From: Gnetum montanum
Taxonomy: Eukaryota; Streptophyta; Gnetopsida; Gnetales; Gnetaceae
DNA length: 64,000 bases
Assembly: GCA_015680685.1 (NCBI GenBank)
Contig: MNCI01027497.1
Span: 107,596-171,595, forward strand
Direction of reading: 5' to 3'
This document shows positions 23,256-34,490 of the stretch, piece by piece. The stretch's first letter is position 1. Every line of letters starts with the position of its first letter. A program made the translations under genes and the position numbers. The notes under the pieces were generated by a model, which saw only the letters and a program-made list of their open reading frames with translations, ran no database searches and was not told the origin of the DNA.

Positions 23256-26200
23256 TAAACATCAGGGATAGGAGGATCACCCCCTTTGGGCCTGCTGGCA
23301 TCCTGAGCCCCCACTCCACTGGGGCTAGCTTCCTGAACATCATCATCGCCTTGATCCTATAAAATGTAAAGGGAGCAATCAACATAAGGATAAAAGAAAA
23401 AATTTCAAACATTTTGCAGTGAACGAATTTCATACTAACAAAATGCTTACCGTAGGGGATCCCCCTAAGCCAAATTCTAGTCGACGAAGGATTTCCTCTT
23501 CCGAGACATTGGTCCAATCGGTCACATCAAGGCCTAGGTCGACATCTACCAAGGTCTTCCCCTTGTCAACAGCTGACCAAGTGGGATGTTTTAAAGAGAA
23601 TTCACCCATCGACACCTCCCCAGAAGCGGTTGTAATCACCATTGTGGGTGATTCCATCTCAACAGTTGTGTTTTGAGCAAAGGTATTGAATGCAAAGCGT
23701 AGACCCAGACCCTCCACAAACATTTCGAGTTGGCACTTTTCAATGGATACTACCTTCAAAGGTTTCTTATAATGATGTTTGTGGTTCTTTTCATCCTGAC
23801 CCCATTTTTGTACCTTGGAAGCAAAATCTTTCCAATCTTGGCACTTGAGGTTTAGCAGATCCACCTGGGCTTTACGCTCTGCTAGTCTCCGTGTCAGTGA
23901 CACGTGGCGATTGAGTAGGTTCCAGTATCTAGTATACGTGACCTCGGAAGTCCACCAAGAGTGATCACCACTTAGTTTAGTGGAGGTGAACTCATACCGA
24001 GCCTTGAGATCATCACACTCAACTGACAACTCAGAAACTTCCTTCTCCTTTGCTTGAATTTGTAACCATAACTATTTGATGGAATGCCTACAGGTCCACA
24101 GCGATTTGGCGTTGTGAACGAGACCTTCCGCCACCTGCTCATAAACTGGCCTTGGTACCAGCTTAACTTTTGGGGATAGTGTGGGCAAACTCTCTATGCT
24201 AACTATCTCAGAAGGATCCCACCTTAGTTTAGCACCTATGCACACGAAAAGAACAAACGCTAAAATGACAAAAATAGGGTGTGAAACTCTAAAGTTGAAA
24301 ACAACTTGAAACATATATACTTATCTCAGGGTGGACTTCCTAAATTCGTTCAACAACTTCCTTAGTGATACCAGCCACAAAATCCATTTTACTTGGCATC
24401 TCTATCCAAGTAAATGGCCCATGAGTGAGAGACGGACTAACCTCCGCGGTCCTTTCAGGGGGAACCGTTTTCATGGGCACATCTAGTCGCATTGTTCTCA
24501 TTTCACTACCTTCGTCTGGAAGGGATGAAAAACATAAAAATAAACTACCATAGAAACAACAACTCACAAAGCGACGTAATAAAATAAAAGAAAACATACT
24601 GTGTTCCCTATCCCCTTCTGGGTTTGGAGGGTTGCCAAGATCCAACCTTCCCTTGAGAAAACTACTGAACATTTCATCGACACCACTCTGGTCATCCACC
24701 AGTTCAGTCTCCGTGGTGTCTTCCCATAGCTCCTCCATTTTTTTCACCTAATCCTTGCCAGCCTCCTCCTCATCGGTCACTAACTCTATTGAAGCTTCCT
24801 CCTCTTCAATAATAGTCTCTAATTCCTGCCTCCTCACTTGTTGAGTCAATTCTAAAGCCATCAGTGGCATGTAAGTGGTCAAAGTACAAATTATGAATAA
24901 GAGGAAAATCATAAAGCAACAAGTGTACTAAGTTTACTTACCTTGGACAGGAATCTTGAACTATATACATTTAACTTGTGGCTCATCCACATTAGAGGCC
25001 TCCTCGGTTGAACGTTCATGCTTTGTCAACTTCGACTTGGCCTTGCCAATGGTTTCTTTGATGACCTATTTTGCTCTTTTTGTAGTATAAGGTACATCGT
25101 CTGGTTCCAACCCCACACTATCACGTGTATGGATTGAGGTACTAGATGATCCCCTTATCGTGACAGATATGGATTCATCAATTTCCTCAGGCACATCCTA
25201 GGACTTGGCTGTTTCAAATAAATGGTTGATCCATGGGCAGGATAATTGACCTCGATCCCATAGAACATACTTATTCTCTGCACAAACCACTAGAAATTTG
25301 GCTAAGCGATGAAGATAACTGGCAAAGAAGAAAAAGGTAAAGTGGGACTGCACCTCGACATTTGAGCGCAATCGCACTATCTCCTTGTTGAGACCTGACA
25401 ACAAAAATTGGGCCCAGTTATAATGCATTCCGATTTCTAGGATGGTTCACATAATATGCACAGCCTCAACACCAAGACTTCACACTTGGGAAAGGGATTT
25501 AGGGAATACCCATGCCCTAAACAAGGGATATAACTCGTTCACTTCCTCAACTTTTGACTTCCCCTGCATAGGGAATCCCTTAGCACCCTTGGTAACGCCC
25601 AACTAGTCTTCTAATTCACGAACCGTATGAAGCTCTTTATGAGCCCTGTCCAAAGCTACACTTATACCATCTGCCGGTACACCAAACAAGTTCGAAAAGA
25701 ATTTAGGCAATAGATGGAAAACTATCTTAACACCCTTAATTCGAGTGCTATAGTAAGAGAAGGAGTTGTCGAACGAATCAACGATTCCGATCATTTCGGC
25801 TATTGATACATCAGGACTAGGGGTGGTAAAGAGCTCCATAAGGCCGGTGTCATTTAAACAATGGGCGACGGATGGCAGGGCATGGATACGTAACCATTTT
25901 TGAGCCTTACTGACCTCCCCAAACTTCATTGACAGGGTAGTCTCAGTTCGCACTGTTGTAACAGGGTCCTCGCCAGGAGGGACATCAACTGTAAATACAA
26001 TTCGAAATCATCATATCAGTATAACCCCCGGCAGTTGAACAAACATGTTAACACATTTAGAAAATATTGTCACTTACCTTCAGTAGTGGACTTAGAGGTG
26101 CTACCCAAGTCAGAGTCACGATGAAAAATTGGTCCCTTATGCGACCAATCCCCATGCAACCATCCACGAGCTTTGCATTATGTGAATGCTCTAGAGAATC

Positions 26201-27800
26201 ATTTGTTGAAATGGACGATATCACCCTTGGTTTGAGCTAATACAGCTCCACGATGGGCGGGACCCACCATAAAGGTCTCTAGAGTAGTATGAGCTAGAGC
26301 AAGCCCATCATCCTCAACGCATGTTTCGTTTGGGTTAACTTGGGGCCTACAAAAGAACGGATGTCAAAACAGAAGCAAATGCCAAATGGTAAAAAGAAAC
26401 AACAAGCTTAAACAATCCTACCTATCCACCTGGTACACTGTGCCAGGAGGGTTTTGGAACAATGTGTGCACATGCAGCTAAAAACATAGTCTTGTTCAAG
26501 TAATCGCACCCTTGCGGCAATTGGGCCCACACGCACGTTAACGGGTGAGTAGACTTAGGCCCGCCAGAGGGACCACCCTCGATCACAAGTGGCCCCTCGT
26601 CAATGTCTTCCATGAAGACCACAACACCCTCCGAGGCTCCAGGCAACATGGCCTCAAACACGCTCCATGCCACCAATTCACTTAGATATGACCAGACCAC
26701 CACTTTAAACCTGTTCAGGATGAAAGCAAGGAACTCACACGCCCCTTCCCTAAACCATACCCCATTATTATCAATAGTCAAATCAAGGGTGGGTTCATCG
26801 GCCTCAATGGGGCCAAACAATGTCAGTACCCCCACTAGCTCAACTACCAGGAGAAAAGGTTCAGTGTCTCTGCAATCAACCAAAATGCCACGATAAATTA
26901 GCCATGCATGAAAATGGGATGAAGAACAAAATTTCACATCGTAGGCCGACACTTAGAAAATCAATAATTGTTTACGCTTGGCATATACGCTGGGCGTATA
27001 CACTGTCAAAACTGTTTACACTCGGTGTATACGCTGGGAATATACGCTGTCAAAATTGTTTACGCTTGGCGTATGAGCTACTTAACTAGGCATATACACT
27101 ACTAACAAGGTGTTCACACTTATTCGCAATTGGCATATACGCTATAAAACTAGTTTACGCTGTGAAAACAATTCTCACCATGAAAACAAGTCTATGCTAT
27201 ACACTGCCTGAAAAAGAACAAACTGTTCACACGCAACATATACGCTGTGAAAATTCTCAGCGTATATGCCATAAAACTCTTCAGTGTATACACTGTGTAA
27301 GCAGTCTAAGCTGAACACTGTGTAAACAATTTACGCTGAACATTGTGCGAACAACCAATGTATACACCATAAAAAATAGTCAGTGTATACGTTGATAAAA
27401 TCATCTACACTTCACGCTGGTAAAATTGTTTACATTATGCATCGACAAAACAGATTACGCTACAAACAACTTAAGCTATGTACAGTATATGCTCTACACT
27501 CTAGAAACCCTCTACGCTATCTATCCACGCTGGGCGTATACGAAAAAACCCTCTACGCTAACTCTCTACGCTGGGTGTCTACGCCGAAGCCCTCTATGCT
27601 ACTGAGACTGTCTACGCTACGAAACATGCACAAATGAAAATAACTAACAGAGGAAGGATCAGAGCCTACCTGTGTGACGATCTAGGCCACGATGGAATCC
27701 TCGGCCTGGGCAAACACTGCAACATGGCCTTGCTCTCCTCTGCAAAGGTCAGGTCAGGTCCCTTCCTCCCCTGGCCTTCCACTTCCTTGCCTTTACCCAT
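23256..27800 (-). pseudogene. Antisense spliced gene with FCP1-like domain, element C
   Basis: Homologue of the antisense gene in element A. Proposed exons: 27800-27670 (ends CAG|GTAGGC, phase 2), 26869 to about 26430, 26346-26078 (ends AAG|GTAAGT), 25988-24942 (1047 bp, ends AAG|GTAAGT), 24851-24600, further exons including 24029-23451 (ends ACG|GTAAGC), and 23356-23256 ending in TAG. Exon 2 joins exon 1 in frame and resembles FCP1-type HAD-like proteins: LLVVELVGVL, VWFREGACEFLAFIL, FKVVVWSYLSEL. Exon 4 carries FFSNLFGVPADG and a hydrophobic helix near 25320-25370, resembling plant-transposon proteins. Later exons are acidic (TETELVDDQSGVDEMF) or coiled-coil-like, and the last is acidic (DQGDDDVQEASP). 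Stops near 25427, 25197 and 24748 show decay. Its expression would run against pol and gag, so it could be regulated separately or make antisense RNA. Confidence 0.75.
26950..27650 (-). repeat. GTATAC-type array inside intron 1 of the antisense gene (C)
   Basis: More than ten palindromic words of the type ggcgtatacgctg, cagtgtatacactg and cagcgtatatgcc at irregular spacing, mixed with ttacgct and ctacgct words. The array falls almost exactly within proposed intron 1 (27669-26870). Similar units fill the LTR of element C (18575-18740 and 33518-33835). The intron in element A is only about 297 bp and lacks the array. Confidence 0.75.
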
Positions 27801-27884
27801 CTCCACGTCCTCTACGCTGGGATTAATAGGTTACGCTGAGGGTCGAAACCACTTATGCTGAGCCTCTATGCTGGGGTCTGAACC

Positions 27885-28030
27885 TCTACGTCGAGTTGGA
27901 GTCTCTACGCTCGTGCTGAGTTGGGACATCTACGCTTACGCTCAGGGTTTGGGGTTCACCCTTACTCTCAGGGTTTAGTGGTTTACGCTTACGCCGGGTC
28001 GTCTACGCTTACGCTTACGCTCACTGTCTA
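27885..28030 (-). promoter_or_regulatory. ttacgc/gcgtaa cluster between TATA box and ATG (C)
   Basis: Dense ctacgct and ttacgct words (for example gtctacgcttacgctcagggttt) lie between the antisense TATA box and its ATG, so they would be in the 5' UTR. The same words occur in both Tat LTRs. A binding-site role is inference. Confidence 0.4.
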
Positions 28031-28071
28031 TGCTTGCTGCCGATTTACACTGTTTACAAATGACACCCTTG

Positions 28072-28085
28072 CCCTTTATATAGCG
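28072..28085 (-). promoter_or_regulatory. TATA box of the antisense gene (C)
   Basis: On the minus strand the sequence reads gctatataaaggg, a textbook plant TATA box, about 275 bases upstream of the antisense ATG (27800). The position is comparable to 9291-9300 in element A. The segment 28100-28285 beyond it is AT-rich with no gene seen. Confidence 0.6.
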
Positions 28086-28289
28086 CTCCGCCACCATCGC
28101 CACTACTGCCGCCACCGCCTTTTTTTGCCTTTTTTTTACTCATTTTTATCAAAATTTGTTCAAAAAATAAAAAAATATATATTTAAAACAAAATAAATAC
28201 TACCACATCCTGATTCCCTTGTAAACCAACTTCAGAAGTCCACACCAGACATTTTGGTACAGAATCTCTTGTGCAAATTTTACGATAAA

Positions 28290-28585
28290 CATTCAGCCCG
28301 GTATGGCCTTAAACTGCCATGACGGCCCGGTATGGTCTTAAATTGCCATGGTGGCCCGGTAAGACCTTAAACTGCCACATACAAACCCACAGCCTGGTAA
28401 GGCCTTAAACTACCACCCACAGCCCAGTAAGGTCTTAAACTACCACCCACGGCCCGGTATGGCCTTAAACTGCCATGACAACCCGGTATGGCCTTAAACT
28501 GCCACCCATGGCCCGGTATGGCCTTAAACTGCCATGACGGCCCGGTATGGCCTTAAACTGCCATGCATCCCGGTGTGATGATAAA
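28290..28585 (+). repeat. AAACT-core minisatellite upstream of the antisense promoter (C)
   Basis: About nine regular units of roughly 29-36 bp, consensus cccggtatggccttaaactgccatgacgg. This is the most regular of the AAACT-core arrays. It lies between the antisense promoter and the start of pol. Element A has just one recognisable unit at the matching place (9418). Confidence 0.9.
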
Positions 28586-28629
28586 CCACCATCATGCACA
28601 TACACATGACTTACACTGCTAAAAAACAT

Positions 28630-28673
28630 GGAATAATACCTGTTGGCTCATTCTGCTCGTTGTTCATTGGCAG
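28630..28673 (+). other. Putative 3' splice site before pol (C)
   Basis: Pyrimidine-rich stretch ending in gttgttcattggcag (AG at 28672-28673). The pol reading region begins immediately after, at the same aligned place as in element A (AG at 9627-9628). It may serve removal of the antisense cassette from the sense transcript. Confidence 0.45.
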
Positions 28674-29840
28674 GAGCAAGCCTGATGGATTATCAGCATT
28701 TATCCGCACTGTTAATCATCGATGGGCCACACGGAAATATTGCAAGGAACATCAACATAAATCTCATCCACTTAGGTTTATCAATGGATGATGCAGTCAT
28801 AGCCTCAACACAACAAATGATAGATAACTACAAAGGTATGACAAAGCCCCTCGACATAGAAGCTGAAAACATTACCAAAGATCTGTCGACCGAAACCCCC
28901 ATCACCATGCCTAATGGAGAAATTAAAATATTAAAACTAAGTACATTACTGCAACCCCAACTGGCCAAATACCTAGAGAATGTGCTTAGGGATAACATAA
29001 ATGCATTCGCTTGGTCATACATGAACATGCCTGGATTGGACCCTCGAATCGTCCAGCATAATATTATCCTTGATCCAAAATTGAGACCAGTGAAGCAAAA
29101 AGCACGAAAGGTTAAACCTGAGGTGGCATTGGCAGTTCACAATGAGATCACCAAACTTTACCAGGCTAGTTTCATTCAGGTTGTCGATTACACCGATTGG
29201 GTATCCAACATGGTCATTGTCCCGAAGAAGAACAGAAGCATTCGCTTATGCATTGACTTTCGGGATCTAAATGTTGCAACCATAAAAGATGATTTTCCCC
29301 TACCCAACATCGATCAACTTGTCGACTCGACTACTGGGCACACCCTATTATATGGATGGCTTCTTGGGATACAACCAGATACCCATTAACTCGGAGCATC
29401 AGCTCTGGACTACTTTTATGACACCATGGGGAACCTTTTTTTATACAATGATGCCCTTCGGTCTCAAGAACACTGGGGCCACATATCAATGGGCGATGAC
29501 ATTCATTTTTAGCGATTACATGTTACACTCGCTCAATGACTACGTGGATGACCTTGTGGTTAAATCAAAGACATCAGAACAACATGTACAAGATCTTGAT
29601 TTAGTACTAAAATGTTGTTTAAAATATGAGCTGAGACTTAACCCAAAGAAATGCATCTTCAACGTTAAGATAGGAAAAATGCTTGGATTTATAGCCTTAG
29701 AAGCAGGGATACGAGTAGACCTCGATAAAGTTAAGGCCATAACAAACCTGAAACCACCTGGAAACCTTACTGAGCTTCGAGGTCTACAAGGTAGATTACA
29801 GTTCATCAGAAGGTTCATAGAAAAACTAATAGAAAAATTA
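28674..29840 (+). pseudogene. pol: Pol N-terminus and reverse transcriptase, element C
   Basis: Open to 29389, then a one-base shift continues from about 29290 in another frame. The N-terminal linker has FAWSYMNMPGLDP and QHNIILDPKLRPV. RT motifs: TKLYQASFIQVV, TDWVSNMVIVPKK, LCIDFRDLN, YMDGFLGYNQI (catalytic Asp), MMPFGLKNTGATYQ, LNDYVDDLVVKS (YVDD pair) and LNPKKCIF. No stop lies within the catalytic core apart from the frameshift. It is better preserved than element A and would be a working RT fold if the frameshift were absent. Confidence 0.94.
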
Positions 29841-30983
29841 AGACCTATGAATCACTTGTTACGCAAGAATGTCCATTTTGAATGGAATCCACAGTGCCAA
29901 GAAGCATTCGACGATATTAAAGCAGCACTGGTTAATTTACCCATGGTTTATGCACCTCACAATGATAAATCGTTTTACATCTACCTCGCCACTTCAAATT
30001 CGTCAATTGCATCTATGCTTTGCCAGAAACAAGATGATGGAACTGAAGTCCCTATCTATTACTTAAGCCACACATTAGTTGCCCACAAAAAAAGGTATAA
30101 TGAGGTGGAGAGGTCGTGTTTAGCCCTGGTATTTTCTCTAAAGAAATGGCAACATTACCTCTTCCGTAATCAAGTTAACATAATCTACAAGGATAATGTG
30201 CTTAGAGACATCACCGGAAATATTTACGAGACAAGTTGAATAGCTCGTTGGAAAGCCATGATAGCCGAGTTTGACCTACATTACATAGCACAATCATCAG
30301 TTAAGGGTCAAGCCATAGCAAATCAAATGACCATGTCACCAATGCACGATCAAGCAATGATAGAGCCAGAATTCCCGGATAAAAATATAAGTGCAATAGA
30401 CATAGTACCCAATGACTACGACGCCATTCTAAACTTTGATGGAGCATCCACCTCTCGAGGGGGAAGTGCTACCGCTGTCATCACCTATCCCTCTGGGGAG
30501 ATCAGACCCTTTGCTTATCGTTTCAACTTTCACTATACCAACAACATAGTAGAGTACGAAGGTCTCCTTAGAGGTCTTGTGGCAGCACTAGCTTCAGACA
30601 TCACACGACTGGTGGTCAGAGGAGACTCACAACTGGTTTTGAACCAAGTCACAGATATTTATACATGCAAAGCGCAACATTTACAACCATACTGTGACTT
30701 GGCAAAACACTTAATGAAGCGATTCAAAAACATTAATGTGCAACACATCTCTAGAAATGATAATACCATCGTAGATGCATTGGCCACCTTAGTGTTAAAC
30801 ATATTGCTTGACATGTTCCATACATTACCAAGCTCCATAATCAGTTGTGCCAAACCAATAACTGATACTCCTGATATGTTACCAATTGCATCCGTTAGTA
30901 CAACACACGCGATAGAATGGTATGATGACATAAAAGAGTACCTTCTACGCGATGAAACACCGCAACACTTAACGAATGTATAA
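29841..30983 (+). pseudogene. pol: RNase H and second archaeal-type RNase H, element C
   Basis: The first RNase H is at about 29860-30239 (FYIYLATSNSSIASMLCQ, VPIYYLSHTL, LKKWQHYLF), ending at a stop or shift at 30237. The second, archaeal-type domain is at 30430-30800, with NFDGAST (D), EYEGLLRGL (E), RGDSQLVLNQ (D) and NTIVDALATL (D), so all four acidic residues remain. The tail to 30983 (IEWYDDIKEYLL) aligns with element A. The dual RNase H supports Tat-clade assignment. Confidence 0.93.
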
Positions 30984-32156
30984 AAAGATACGGTATGAAA
31001 ACTTTCTAGGCAATACGCACTGGTAGGGGACACATTATGTCGTCAATCCTATGAAGGCATATTGCTAACATGCGTTGGTAGTACTGACACCCAAACCATT
31101 GTTGAGCAAGTACACAACAGACTATGCGGAGGACACATAGCACCAAAAGTAATGGCAACAAAGATAAGATGTCTAGGCTATTATTGGCCACACATGGAGT
31201 ATGATTGTCTCTCCAAGGTTAAAACATGCAGTACGTATCAAAGACATAGTAATCTAATCCATGTCCCACCAAATGAGTTGCATACAGCACAAATCATGTG
31301 GCCCTTTCAAAAGTGGGGGTTGGACCTTATCGGACCAATAACGCCCCCATCTTCTGCAAGTCATAGTTTCATCATAACTGCAATAGAATATTTCACGAAG
31401 TGGGTAGAAGCTATTCCCCTTCGAAAGACCACATCTAAACACGTATGCAACTTCATTCTCAAAAATATTGTAACCCGTTTTGGCATTCCCATGACCATCA
31501 TCACTAACAATGGGCCACAATTTAGCAGTGTCGAAACCAAAACCTTCTGTGAAAGCCTGGGGATCAAAAACTCATTTTCATCCCCTTAGTACCCTCAGAG
31601 TAATGGGTAAGTAGAGGTAACAAACAAAACCATCATCACAATACTTAAAAATATGCTTACCCAAAGCAAGAGAAGATGGCACGAACAGCTGGTATACGCA
31701 TTGTGGGCATATCGCACGACACATTGAACTTCAACAAGTAAAATTCCATATAGCCTTATTTACGATTCAGAAGCTATTTTACCTCTGGAATTGTAGGTAC
31801 CATCTTTAAGGATCACACTTTTCGGACTCCTGGACGAAGAGAAAAACAATGATCTATGCATCATTGACTTGGATTCGGTGAAGGAGGAATGCATACGTGC
31901 ACTTGATCTAATCGAATGGTACCAAAAATAGCAATGACAACGCCATCAGCATGACATTCATAAGCGTCCCATCAAAGAAGGTGACCTTGTACTTAAGGCC
32001 GTTCGGGAACACCCGGACAAATTCTCAGCCAACTAGAAAGGGCCCTACTTGGTCACCAAAGCATATGACAATGGAGCATTTAAGTTAGCTAATATGGAAG
32101 GGCATGAGCTTGTAAATCCTACTAATCACTTGTTCTTGAAATCATTCCATATTTGA
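30984..32156 (+). pseudogene. pol: Integrase, element C
   Basis: N-terminal zinc region with HNRLCGGH (31110) and CSTYQRH, where the second Cys of the usual CxxC is Tyr. Core: WGLDLIGP (D) near 31320; IITNNGPQF near 31500, where the usual catalytic Asp of TDNGPQF is Asn; VEVTNK with the Glu near 31615, just after a stop. Further stops lie near 31587, 31724 and 32034 (Trp in element A). The end shows FSANxKGPYLV-like sequence at 32020-32060. Integrase is inactive from both the Asp-to-Asn change and the stops. Confidence 0.92.
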
Positions 32157-32164
32157 GTACAAGC

Positions 32165-32555
32165 TCAGGTACGTGCGAGTCTTGGCATCATGACTATAAA
32201 CTGATACCACAGCTCATCTTGGAATCATGATGGTAAACTAATACCATAGAGCAGGCCTGGAATCATGACTCAAAACTGATACCATAGTTCGTCCTGGCAT
32301 CATGAAGGTAACCTGATACCACATAGCATCTGTAATGACAATAAACTAGCACCCATCTGGTAAAACAGTAAACTACCACAGTCTCACTTGTCGAAGTTTG
32401 CTAAGACTATAAACTGGTTTGCCTCTTCGCAGTCCGCCAAGACTAGAAACTGGCAATGTACCATCTGCCACGATGCTAAATGGGCAATGTCCAATGGGTC
32501 ATGACATAAAACTAACCCATGATAGTCTGTTAAGACTATAAACTAGCAAGTTCAT
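32165..32555 (+). repeat. AAACT-core minisatellite after pol (C)
   Basis: Roughly ten units of 30-42 bp of the type catgactataaactgataccacagc. Position matches 13125-13640 in element A, right after the integrase stop. Confidence 0.82.
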
Positions 32556-32579
32556 CTTTGTTGCTTCAATCCATGGCTG

Positions 32580-34490
32580 CATTCAAACTTCATCAGAATT
32601 GTTGCATCGCTCGCCATCGGCCGATCCTCACAACTTTGCTGCCAGCCATATACCATGCTAGACATCTCATCTAGTGCCTTTGTTTTGCTAGTTGTTGTTT
32701 AAGTCTAAGCCTGCTTACTCACCCATGGTTTTCTTGTTCTCTTGGAGTTGTGTTTGCAGGATGACACTCAGAGGTGTTCGTACAAGAATGCACTTCATCA
32801 TAAGCAGCAAGGTGAGACGTTGTTCACAGCACATATGGCAAGACTAAATCAAATCATTCACTAGTACATCCCCATTTTCTGGTACATTTCCTATTTATTC
32901 ATCGACATACTCCACTCAGCCACACCTCTGATACACCNCAAGTCCTCTTGGACACTACCAAGAGTTTTTGTTCTGCCAAAGGACGCACATCGCATGTCTT
33001 GATTCTGAGTCTGCTAAATAATGGCCATTGACAAGGATCAACATGATACACACCAGCGCATCCTCTTTACCAAGCACAATCCCTTGATCAATTCCCAATC
33101 CCCACAGTTTCCCTTTCGCTATCAGATACAAATTCCATTTCCCGCAATTCCATGTACTACTGAACACAATACAATGATGTCTAGTCAAGTGACAAAGGAC
33201 AAAGTCTTTATTGAGTTGCTTGTGGTGTTTTACACTTCTTTTTCGATGCTTCTTGGGTCGATTCCTCTAAGCATCAACAAAGAAAGGCCAATGAAACACC
33301 ACAAAATTTCAAGCTTAGTACTTCTCCAACAAGAATCGGGCTAAGTCATGACGTTCCTCAGCATGGCTGAAGCTTGAGGGCCCCGCAGACAGCTTCAAGC
33401 AGAGTCGAACTCAACAAGAAGCAGGTCCCTGGGATCCACGGATGACCACGGCATCTACTATCAAACCTGGCAACTTTGAAGCTTGAAATACTTAGTCTAC
33501 ACTAAGTATGTATTCTCAGCGTATACACCTGATGCTCACAGCATATACACCCAGCGTATACGCCCAGCGTAGATGCCTCACATATGCTCAGTAGGTACAA
33601 CTGATGTATGGCATGTAATCCCCGAAGACGGCATGGAAATAGCACTGCAGAACAAGGTTTAGTACAAGGCAACAACTTATACGAGAAGAGAAACCATCAG
33701 CGTATACTCCCGGTAGACAGCGTATATGCCCAGAACATCCAGCGTATACACTAGCATCCACAGCGTATACGCCCTCCATGCCTAGCGTATATGCCCAGAG
33801 TCTACGCCCGCCTGATACAGCGTATACGCCTAGTAGACGTAACATGTTGTACACTTGTAAATTTTATTCTTTCGCACCTGGTCAATGCGCCATGTGTCAT
33901 CCTAAACCTGTATAAAAATCCCAATTTTTTATTAGATGGGGGGTTTTGGCAATTTTGAGCAAACCAGAGAGAAAAATAGAGACGCTGAGAACCAGAGCAG
34001 AGAACCTTGTACGCTGGACAACCCTGTACACTGAGCATACAACCTCTATGTTGTGCCTACAGTGTGAACCAGCCCATAGTCATCCCTGCATCCACCGGGG
34101 CTTTTCGTCTACCTTGTGTTAAAGCCACAACTGTGTTAGACCGGTGCATTGTAACTCTCATTTTGAAATACCATTGTTACATTTTCTTCTTAAAATATGT
34201 TACAGTTTGCATTAATTTTTGCATGTATACTATTTATGTTGTTTTACATTTACGCTCCATTCGCATCAATTACGCTGTTTACGCTCCACTTTACGCCTAT
34301 TACGCTACTTACATATAACCCAGCGTATAGCACTTCGGTGTACGTTTGGGGAAATCCTTGCCTGATCCACATGCGGACCACTCAAGGTACTTTTCCTTCA
34401 TCTATTCCAGCTTGCCCTCAAGCGAAGGTAGGGTCTTATGTGTGTGTCCGGTGATCGCCTGGTTTCTGTTTCCTTCCAGCTAGAGACCGA
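32580..34490 (+). mobile_element. Element C 3' LTR and preceding 3' region
   Basis: From 33292 it matches the 5' fragment at 18352-18872; 33225-33305 also resembles LTR A (14723-14810). The true LTR start lies somewhere between 32580 and 33225; I could not find a clear polypurine tract. GTATAC units fill 33518-33835; a TATA box is at 33911; a G-run and ttttggcaatt follow, as in LTR A. Clustered ttacgct words are at 34248-34310. Near its end, ttccagcta matches the end region of LTR A (481-489). It is cut off by the family B LTR at about 34491. One N is at 32938. Confidence 0.75.
33911..33918 (+). promoter_or_regulatory. TATA box of LTR C
   Basis: tataaaaa in ccttgtataaaaatccc-like context (cctgtataaaaatccc), followed about 25 bases later by the G-run region shared with LTR A. 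Likely promoter for the sense transcript; the 5' LTR copy has lost it. Confidence 0.55.

Noticed and set aside
26603-26896. Plus-strand open frame (97 codons) in the antisense FCP1-like exon
   Set aside because: It is the complement of exon 2 of the antisense gene, which has domain similarity, splice sites and a homologue in A; the plus frame has none.
28290-28585. CRISPR array, because of regular 29-36 bp periodicity
   Set aside because: No separate repeat and spacer; it is a plain tandem minisatellite in a eukaryotic retroelement.
32580-33291. Exact start of the 3' LTR of element C
   Set aside because: No convincing polypurine tract or TG start; left as a range.
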